From Phyllobacteriaceae bacterium UBA1940 (GTDB taxonomy: Bacteria > Pseudomonadota > Alphaproteobacteria > Rhizobiales > Rhizobiaceae), in the NCBI GenBank assembly GCA_002336975.1, contig DDFA01000112.1:1-18586 (forward strand): a stretch of DNA of 18,586 nucleotides. Reading direction: 5' to 3'. Made by a program: the position numbers and the translations under genes. A model generated the notes under the pieces. The model did no database searches. It was not told where the DNA came from and saw nothing but the letters and a program-made list of their open reading frames with translations. Position 1 is the stretch's first letter. Each line of letters starts with the position of its first letter. Below, piece by piece: positions 1 to 5,786 of the stretch.

Positions 1-9
1 CAATTGGAC

Positions 10-90
10 GCGCAAAGGACGCTCAAACACTTTGAATCTGCTGCATCCTGCTTTCGAAAATCGATTCCGATTTTCGGGCCGATGCAGTAG
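10..90. repeat. Palindromic intergenic repeat (rhizobial type)
   Basis: The non-coding left edge carries a nested palindrome. The outer arms CTGCATC (41-47) and GATGCAG (81-87) are exact complements. Inside them is a perfect 9-bp stem, CGAAAATCG (55-63) and CGATTTTCG (68-76), with loop ATTC. Upstream lies a segment reading AAAGGACGCT...TTTGAATCTGCTG (about 15-43). From memory, near-identical strings recur between genes in Mesorhizobium and related genomes, so I call this a dispersed repeat; only the palindrome itself is seen directly. It begins 8 nt beyond the stop of the leftward hydrolase gene and could also end or stabilise that transcript. It lacks the clean U-run of an intrinsic terminator. 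The repeat may extend left of the window. Confidence 0.6.
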
Positions 91-94
91 AGGC

Positions 95-1000
95 TCAGGC
101 CAGCCGGTAGACGGCGTCGATCGAGACGTCGCCGTCGGCGCTGGCGACGCCGCGCGCGACGAGGTCCTCAAGCTGCGCCAGCACGTTGAGCGCGGCCGCG
201 CGGTGCAGGCGCGGGTCGGTGTCGCGGTAGATCGCGGCCACCATTTCGGCAATCGACCGGTCGCCCTTGCGCAGCCGCTCGACGATGGCGCGCTCGCGCA
301 TCTTGCGATGCGATTTCAGCGCCCGCACGAAAGGCAGCGGCTTCACCACCGCGCCGCCGTGGCCCGGAAAATAGACCCGGTCGTCGCGGCCAAGCAGGCG
401 GTCGAGCGAATGCATGAAATCGGTCATGGCGCCATCCGGCGGCGCGACGATCGTCGTCGCCCAGGCCATCACATGGTCGGCCGAAAACAGGACGCCGGTG
501 TTTTCCAGCGCGAATGATACATGGTTGGCGCAGTGCCCGGGCGTGTGGATCGCCCGAATCGCCCAGCCGTCGCCCTCGACCAGGCCGTCGTCGCGCAGCA
601 GCAGGTCCGGCGCGAATTCGAGATCGGAGCTTTCCTGCAGCGGATTGACTTCGCCCGCCCGCATCGGCCGTGCGGCGCGGTGCGGACCCTCGGCGGCCAC
701 CACCGCGCCCGTCGCCGCCTTCAGGCGCGCGGTCAGCGGCGAATGATCCTTATGGGTATGGCTGACGAAAATATGGCTGACGGGACGGCCGGCGATAGCG
801 GCGATCAGCGCATCGAAGTGGGCGTCGTCGTCTGGGCCCGGATCGATGACCGCCAGCGTGTCTGCGCCGACGAGATAGGTGTTGGTGCCGTGAAAGGTGA
901 GCGGTCCCGGATTGTTGACGGTCAGGCGCATGACGCCCGGAGCGAGTTCGACCGGCCTGCCATGAGACGGGTCGAATGTCGTATCGAATTTCAAATTCAT
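95..1000 (-). CDS. MBL-fold metallo-hydrolase (LACTB2/glyoxalase II-like)
   Basis: A 301-residue soluble metallo-beta-lactamase-fold hydrolase. Visible metal ligands are HTHKDH (H81, H83, D85, H86), H152 in HTPGH, D175 in SADH and H214 in PGHG, which is a complete dinuclear zinc site. The C-terminal ~70 residues (from about SHRKMRERAIVERL) look like the winged-helix tail found in LACTB2-type members. The substrate cannot be told from sequence; relatives act on thioesters, RNA or lactones. I chose ATG at 1000 because AGGTGG lies just upstream; an in-frame GTG at 1006 would add two residues. It is divergent from bioY with a 117-bp gap, and no partner gene suggests a pathway. Confidence 0.88.
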   Translation of the reverse strand: MNLKFDTTFDPSHGRPVELAPGVMRLTVNNPGPLTFHGTNTYLVGADTLAVIDPGPDDDAHFDALIAAIAGRPVSHIFVSHTHKDHSPLTARLKAATGAVVAAEGPHRAARPMRAGEVNPLQESSDLEFAPDLLLRDDGLVEGDGWAIRAIHTPGHCANHVSFALENTGVLFSADHVMAWATTIVAPPDGAMTDFMHSLDRLLGRDDRVYFPGHGGAVVKPLPFVRALKSHRKMRERAIVERLRKGDRSIAEMVAAIYRDTDPRLHRAAALNVLAQLEDLVARGVASADGDVSIDAVYRLA

Positions 1001-1037
1001 CGCCACCTGGCGGAACGTCGCCGCATGTCAAAACCGG

Positions 1038-1066
1038 TTGCCGCATACCATGGATGTCCCTATACG
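1038..1066 (+). promoter_or_regulatory. Candidate sigma70-type promoter of bioY
   Basis: TTGCCG (1038-1043) and TATACG (1061-1066) are separated by exactly 17 nt, which fits an alphaproteobacterial housekeeping promoter. Transcription would begin near 1073, giving a leader of about 45 nt. The -10 box lies inside a short inverted repeat, TCCC-TATAC-GGGA (1057-1069), which could be an operator or chance. I found no TTATCTATAA-like BioR box here. Confidence 0.42.
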
Positions 1067-1117
1067 GGAACTCGAAACGGCTGCCCGACGGTCGGGCTGT
1101 GTCGAAGGAGGGATTTC

Positions 1118-1711
1118 ATGAACAATTCGATCGCGGCGCGCCCCTTGTCGGCGCTCGCCCTGCCCCGGAGCGGCGCGGCGCGCCTCGCCACCCAGGCGGC
1201 GATGGTGATCGGCGGCACGCTGATCCTGACGCTAGCGGCAAAAACCAAGGTTCCGCTCGGCATCGTCGACATCAATCTGGGCACGCTCGCCGTCATGGCC
1301 ATCGGCGTCGCCTATGGCTGGCGTCTGGCGCTTGCGACCCTGCTGGCCTATCTCGCCGAAGGCGCCGTCGGCCTGCCGGTGTTCCAGGGAACGCCGGAAA
1401 AGGGCATCGGCCTGGCCTATATGGTCGGCCCGACCGGCGGCTATCTCGTCGGCTATGTGCTGCTCGCACTCATCGCGGGCTGGGCCGCCAATCGGGGCTG
1501 GGACCGCAATCCGCTCAAGCTGGGCGCGGCTCTGGCCGTCGGCTCGGCGCTGGTGCTCGGTCTCGGCTACGCCTGGCTGTCGACGCTGATCGGCGCCGAA
1601 AAGGCCTGGGCGTTCGGCGTCGCTCCGTTCATCTATGGCGACCTGGTCAAGGTGGCGCTGGTCGCGGCCGCCGCCCCGGCCGTGTGGGCGCTGCTCGGCC
1701 GCAAGGCCTGA
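1118..1711 (+). CDS. bioY: Biotin transporter BioY
   Basis: A 197-residue integral membrane protein of the BioY family, the biotin-binding S component of ECF-type vitamin uptake. Family signatures are visible: EGAVGLPVF (81-89), GPTGGYLVG (104-112) and FIYGDLVKV (171-179), between roughly six hydrophobic segments. The start is the ATG at 1118, preceded by AAGGAGG at 1105-1111. No bioM/bioN (ATPase and T component) genes adjoin it in this window. It would therefore act as a solitary BioY, or borrow an energy module encoded elsewhere. Downstream is a strong terminator, so it looks monocistronic. Length is normal for the family. Confidence 0.95.
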   Translation: MNNSIAARPLSALALPRSGAARLATQAAMVIGGTLILTLAAKTKVPLGIVDINLGTLAVMAIGVAYGWRLALATLLAYLAEGAVGLPVFQGTPEKGIGLAYMVGPTGGYLVGYVLLALIAGWAANRGWDRNPLKLGAALAVGSALVLGLGYAWLSTLIGAEKAWAFGVAPFIYGDLVKVALVAAAAPAVWALLGRKA

Positions 1712-1734
1712 TCCGAAACCGGCACCACAAAATC

Positions 1735-1763
1735 AAAAAAAGGCGCCTCCGGGCGCCTTTTTC
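1735..1763. terminator. Bidirectional intrinsic terminator, bioY / lipoprotein
   Basis: A perfect 7-bp stem, AGGCGCC (1741-1747) and GGCGCCT (1752-1758), has loop TCCG. It is flanked by an A-run on the left (1735-1741) and a T-run on the right (1758-1762). Read rightward it ends bioY with a T tract; read leftward it ends the convergent lipoprotein gene with an even longer T tract. The symmetry suits its place between two convergent genes. Confidence 0.9.
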
Positions 1764-1784
1764 ATTGGACGTTTGAAGACCGGA

Positions 1785-2357
1785 CTATTCGTCGGCGCCG
1801 GCGGTCTCGCGCTTGGGCTTTGCCGGCCCCTCGTCGAAGCCGGCATAGATCTGGACCAGCTTTTCCGAGCCGGCGGGAATGGCCACCGCCGGATCGTTGA
1901 AGATGAACTGCGTGGTGCCGGGCGTCACCGCGACCTGGTGATTGTGGAGCTGCGAATAGAGCACCTCGGAGCCGCGAACGACCACGACGCGGATCGGCAG
2001 CGTCACCGAACCGGCCCCACCGGACGGACCGGTGACGACGCGTCCGGCGACAGCGACGTTCATGGTGACGCCGCCGCCCGGATAGGTGCAGGAGCGGGTC
2101 ACGTCGCTGATCGACCCCTGATAGGCCAGCTTGGTGGGATCGTCCTGGCCGCCCTTGGCGTAGGAGCGGAACGTCGCGGTTCCCTCCCTCAAGCCGACGC
2201 CCGGACAAAAGGCCTGCAATTCTTCGGAGCTGATCTTTTGCTGGCCCGCGCCGTCGACCGCCAGCGCGGCGGCGGGATCCTTGGACTGGCAGGCGGCCAG
2301 CGCCAGAGCCGTCGCGGTGACGGCGACGCCGATGCGAAACGAACGGAATTGTTTCAT
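1785..2357 (-). CDS. Predicted lipoprotein of unknown function
   Basis: A 190-residue exported protein. The N-terminus is a type II signal peptide with basic residues, a hydrophobic stretch (10-21) and lipobox LAAC, giving lipidated C23. Two further cysteines, C51 (FCPG) and C90 (SCTYPG), could form a disulfide. The mature part is rich in beta-strand-forming and small residues and ends in a charged, Pro/Lys-containing tail. I do not recognise a named domain. The start at 2357 is preferred over the longer frame reaching 2477: it has AGGAAAG 8 nt upstream and is the only start that puts the signal peptide at the N-terminus. It is divergent from thrC and convergent with bioY. It is probably anchored to the inner or outer membrane facing the periplasm. 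Confidence 0.85.
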   Translation of the reverse strand: MKQFRSFRIGVAVTATALALAACQSKDPAAALAVDGAGQQKISSEELQAFCPGVGLREGTATFRSYAKGGQDDPTKLAYQGSISDVTRSCTYPGGGVTMNVAVAGRVVTGPSGGAGSVTLPIRVVVVRGSEVLYSQLHNHQVAVTPGTTQFIFNDPAVAIPAGSEKLVQIYAGFDEGPAKPKRETAGADE

Positions 2358-2387
2358 GGAACGGACTTTCCTGACGCAAACCGCGCC

Positions 2388-2416
2388 TCTATACCAATGC
2401 CGCGCTGCAAATGTAA
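2388..2416 (-). promoter_or_regulatory. Candidate promoter of the lipoprotein gene
   Basis: On the minus strand TTACAT (2416-2411) and TATAGA (2393-2388) are spaced by 17 nt. The -10 match is good and the -35 match moderate. The predicted start of transcription would leave a leader of about 25 nt carrying the AGGAAAG ribosome-binding site. It lies in the 103-bp gap shared with thrC. Confidence 0.42.
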
Positions 2417-2460
2417 CCTCAAAGGTCACTCCCCACGCCAGCGTCGAGGTGAACAATCTG

Positions 2461-3858
2461 ATGCGATATGTCAGCACGCGCGGCGAAGCGCCTGAACTTG
2501 GTTTTTCCGACGTCCTGCTTGCGGGCCTTGCCCGAGATGGCGGCCTTTATGTGCCGAAAAGATGGCCGCGCTTCTCGAAAGCCGAAATCGCCGCCATGCG
2601 CGGCCTGTCCTATCCGGAGATTGCGGTCAGGCTGCTGACGCCCTTCGTCGGCGACGACATCGACGCCGGGGAATTCGAGACGATCGTGCGCGACGCCTAT
2701 GCGACGTTCCGGCACGAGGCGGTGTGCCCGCTGGTCCAGATCGGGCCGAACCTGTTCAGCCTCGAACTGTTCCATGGCCCCACGCTCGCCTTCAAGGACG
2801 TCGCCATGCAGTTGCTGGCGCGGCTGATGGATCATTTCCTTGCAAAGCGCGGCGAGCGCGCCACCATCGTCGGCGCGACGTCGGGCGACACCGGCGGGGC
2901 GGCGATCGAGGCGTTTGCGGGGCGCCGGCGCAGCGACATCTTCATCCTGTTCCCCAACGGGCGGGTGTCGCCGGTGCAGCAGCGCCAGATGACCACGTCG
3001 CAGGCCGCCAACGTCCACGCGCTCGCGATCGAAGGCAATTTCGACGACTGCCAGAACCTTGTCAAAGCCATGTTCAACGACCACAAGTTCCGCGACGGCG
3101 TGGCTTTGTCGGGCGTCAACTCGATCAACTGGGCGCGGATCATGGCCCAGATCGTCTACTATTTCTCCAGCGCGCTGACGCTGGGCGCGCCCGACCGGCC
3201 GGTGTCGTTCACCGTGCCCACAGGCAATTTCGGCGACATTTTTGCCGGCTACGCGGCCAAGCGTATGGGTCTGCCGGTCGATCGGCTGGTGATAGCCACC
3301 AATGACAACGACATCCTGGCGCGCACGCTGTCCGGCGGCGTCTACGAGATGCAGGGCGTGGTGGCGACCACCTCGCCGTCGATGGACATCCAGATCTCGT
3401 CAAATTTCGAACGGCTGCTGTTCGAGGCCAGCGGCCGCGACGCCGCGGCGGTGCGCGGCTGGATGGACCGGCTCAAACAGTCCGGCGCGTTCTCGCTGGA
3501 CGACGCGACGCTTGGCGCCATCCGCGCCGAGTTCGACGCCGGCCGCTCGACGATGGCCGAAACCGCCGCCGAGATCAAACGCACGCTGGACGGCTCTGGC
3601 TATCTGCTCGATCCGCACTCCGCCACCGGCGTGCATGTCGCCCGTTCGCGCCAGTCCGCCGTTCCGATGATCGTGCTGGCGACCGCCCATCCGGCAAAAT
3701 TCCCGGACGCGGTCAGACAGGCATGCGGCGTCAGTCCGGCGCTGCCGGAATGGCTGTCGGACCTGATGGATCGGCCGGAAAGCTACAATGTGCTTCCATC
3801 GGACCTCGAAATGGTGGAAGAACAGATTTCGCGCCGTTCCAACGCCGCGAAAGTCTAG
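2461..3858 (+). CDS. thrC: Threonine synthase
   Basis: A 465-residue PLP enzyme that converts O-phospho-L-homoserine to threonine, the last step of the pathway. The N-terminal MRYVSTRGEAP start is typical of the long (bacterial/fungal-type) ThrC. The PLP lysine is K112 in GPTLAFKDVAMQ. The phosphate-binding loop TSGDTGGAA begins at residue 140, and PTGNFGDIFAGY and SGVNSINWARI are further family landmarks. ATG 2461 is chosen because GAGGTG lies at 2446-2451; the longer open frame upstream is non-homologous read-through of the intergenic region. It is first in a rightward operon: the peptidase gene starts 14 nt after its stop. Its pathway partner thrB is on the other strand near 12.2 kb. Confidence 0.97.
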   Translation: MRYVSTRGEAPELGFSDVLLAGLARDGGLYVPKRWPRFSKAEIAAMRGLSYPEIAVRLLTPFVGDDIDAGEFETIVRDAYATFRHEAVCPLVQIGPNLFSLELFHGPTLAFKDVAMQLLARLMDHFLAKRGERATIVGATSGDTGGAAIEAFAGRRRSDIFILFPNGRVSPVQQRQMTTSQAANVHALAIEGNFDDCQNLVKAMFNDHKFRDGVALSGVNSINWARIMAQIVYYFSSALTLGAPDRPVSFTVPTGNFGDIFAGYAAKRMGLPVDRLVIATNDNDILARTLSGGVYEMQGVVATTSPSMDIQISSNFERLLFEASGRDAAAVRGWMDRLKQSGAFSLDDATLGAIRAEFDAGRSTMAETAAEIKRTLDGSGYLLDPHSATGVHVARSRQSAVPMIVLATAHPAKFPDAVRQACGVSPALPEWLSDLMDRPESYNVLPSDLEMVEEQISRRSNAAKV

Positions 3859-3872
3859 GGAGCAGCAGGCGT

Positions 3873-5165
3873 ATGGTGGTTGAAGTAAGCCGTCTGTCGA
3901 ACGGCCTGACGGTTCTAACCGACGCCATGACAAGCATCGAAACCGTCGCGCTCGGCGTCTGGGTCAAATCCGGCGCGCGCGACGAGCGTCCCGAAGAACA
4001 CGGCATTGCCCACCTGCTCGAGCACATGGCCTTCAAGGGCACGTCGCGGCGCAGCGCCTGGCAGATCGCTTCCCAGATCGAAGACGTCGGCGGCGAGATC
4101 AACGCCGCGACCAGCGTCGAGACCACATCGTTCTATGCCCGGGTGCTGAAGGACGACGTGCCGCTCGCCATCGACATCCTGGCCGACATCTTGTCGGACT
4201 CGCAGTTCGACGCCGACGAGTTGCGGCGCGAACAGCATGTCGTGCTGCAGGAGATCGGCGCGGCGCATGACACGCCGGACGACATCGTATTCGACCGGTT
4301 CAGCGAGACGGCGTTTCGAGACCAGACGATCGGGCGCACCATCCTCGGCACGCCGGAGACGGTCAAATCCTTCAGCGCAGACAATATCCGCGCCTTCATG
4401 CAGCGCCAGTACGCCGCCGACCGCATGGTCGTGGTGGCGGCCGGCGCCGTCGACCATGACACGTTCGTGCGCGAGGTGGAGCGGCATCTCGGCTCGTTCC
4501 GCGTCACCTGCGACAGCAAGCCCGCGGCCGCGGCCAGCTATATCGGCGGCGACTACCGCGAGCCCCGCGACCTGCAGGACGCTCAGATCGTGCTCGGCTT
4601 CGAGGGCCGCGCCTACCATGTGCGCGACTTTTATGCGTCTCAGCTGCTGTCGATGGTGCTGGGCGGCGGCATGTCCTCGCGCCTGTTCCAGGAGGTCCGT
4701 GAAAAGCGCGGCCTGTGCTATTCGGTCTACGCGTTTCACTGGGGCTTTTCCGACACCGGCATTTTTGGAGTCCACGCCGCGACCGGACGGAGCGACGTGG
4801 CCAAGCTGGTGCCGGTCATCGTCGACGAACTCAAACGCGCCGGCGAGGACATTTCGGTCGAGGAAATCAACCGCGCCCGGGCGCAGTACAGGGCCGGCTT
4901 GCTGATGTCGCGCGAAAGCGCCTCCAGCCGGGCGTCGCAACTTGCCCGCCAGATGATGCTGCATGGGCGGCCGGTGCCGATGGAGGAACTGATGGAGCGG
5001 TTGAGCAATATCACCGTCGAGCGGGTGACCGATCTCGCCTCGCGGCTGTTCTCGACGCGGCCGACTGTCGCCGGCATCGGTCCGCTCGACCGGCTGGCCT
5101 CCTACGACCACATCAGCGACCTGCTCACATCGCGACCGGCGAGCGAGCAAAAAATCGCTGTCTGA
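3873..5165 (+). CDS. M16 family zinc peptidase (mitochondrial processing peptidase-like)
   Basis: A 430-residue member of peptidase family M16B, single-unit size. The inverted zinc motif HLLEH is at residues 47-51 (zinc ligands H47 and H51, catalytic E50). The distal zinc ligand E127 lies at the HxxEHx76E spacing characteristic of the family. The C-terminal half has the substrate-binding R/Y-type segment around EVREKRGLCYSVYAF. It closely resembles the beta subunit of mitochondrial processing peptidase; bacterial homologues of this group cleave peptides in the cytoplasm or periplasm. No signal peptide is apparent. The gene is between thrC and a GNAT acetyltransferase with gaps of 14 and 15 nt, a pairing that looks like co-transcription rather than shared chemistry. 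Confidence 0.93.
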   Translation: MVVEVSRLSNGLTVLTDAMTSIETVALGVWVKSGARDERPEEHGIAHLLEHMAFKGTSRRSAWQIASQIEDVGGEINAATSVETTSFYARVLKDDVPLAIDILADILSDSQFDADELRREQHVVLQEIGAAHDTPDDIVFDRFSETAFRDQTIGRTILGTPETVKSFSADNIRAFMQRQYAADRMVVVAAGAVDHDTFVREVERHLGSFRVTCDSKPAAAASYIGGDYREPRDLQDAQIVLGFEGRAYHVRDFYASQLLSMVLGGGMSSRLFQEVREKRGLCYSVYAFHWGFSDTGIFGVHAATGRSDVAKLVPVIVDELKRAGEDISVEEINRARAQYRAGLLMSRESASSRASQLARQMMLHGRPVPMEELMERLSNITVERVTDLASRLFSTRPTVAGIGPLDRLASYDHISDLLTSRPASEQKIAV

Positions 5166-5180
5166 TCCGGACGTGGCGGC

Positions 5181-5786
5181 GTGTTCGCCCTGCCCTTTGG
5201 CCGCCCCACGCATCCGCCGCTGACCGGAAAGAGGGTGGTGCTGCGCTTTCCGACCGCCGCCGATCATGACCAGTGGGCGAAGGTGCGCGAAGCGAGCCGC
5301 GAATTTCTGACGCCATGGGAGCCGCAATGGACGGCGGACGAGCTTGAGCCGGCAGCCTGGCGGCGGCGCTTGCGCCGCTACCGGGAGGAACTGCGCCAGG
5401 GGAGCGGCGCTGCGTTCCTGATATTCGAGCATCAGTCGGGCGGCCTCGCCGGCGGCATATCCATTGGAAACATCCGCTATGGCGTCGCCCAGTCGGGGCA
5501 AATCGGCTATTGGATGAGCCAGGAGCACGCCGGCAGGGGATTGATGGTGGAGGCTGTCGGACTGGTCTTGAAGCACGGCTTCGAAACGCTGCGGTTGCAC
5601 CGTATCGAAGCAGCCTGTATTCCCGACAACAGGCGGTCGGTCCGCGTGCTTGAAAAAGCCGGATTCCAGCGCGAAGGGCAACTTCGGTCCTACCTTCGCA
5701 TCAATGGCGTCTGGAGGGATCATGTGCTTTACGCGCGCATCGCCGGCGATGGCGGGGTGTCGCGCGAACAAGGATACGAGCTTTGA
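5181..5786 (+). CDS. GNAT N-acetyltransferase, RimJ/RimL-like
   Basis: A 201-residue acetyltransferase. It has the acetyl-CoA loop QEHAGRGLM (114-122), the conserved stretch IEAACIPDNRRSVRVLEKAG (142-161) with the Asn-x-x-Ser of this family, and a closing VWRDHVLYAR (177-186). This is the pattern of RimJ/RimL enzymes that acetylate N-terminal amino groups of ribosomal proteins, but the real substrate cannot be read from sequence. The start is GTG 5181, the only reasonable start in frame, with a poor ribosome-binding site, so translation may depend on the upstream peptidase 15 nt away. Its TGA overlaps the TTG start of the next gene. Confidence 0.88.
   Translation: MFALPFGRPTHPPLTGKRVVLRFPTAADHDQWAKVREASREFLTPWEPQWTADELEPAAWRRRLRRYREELRQGSGAAFLIFEHQSGGLAGGISIGNIRYGVAQSGQIGYWMSQEHAGRGLMVEAVGLVLKHGFETLRLHRIEAACIPDNRRSVRVLEKAGFQREGQLRSYLRINGVWRDHVLYARIAGDGGVSREQGYEL

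Noticed and set aside
521..1117. An N-terminal extension of the bioY frame back to 521.
   Set aside because: It overlaps the hydrolase gene antisense and has no homology feel. The ATG at 1118 has a textbook AAGGAGG and begins the family-length protein.
1007..1117. BioR operator upstream of bioY.
   Set aside because: No TTATCTATAA-like palindrome is present; the only short inverted repeat overlaps the presumed -10 box.
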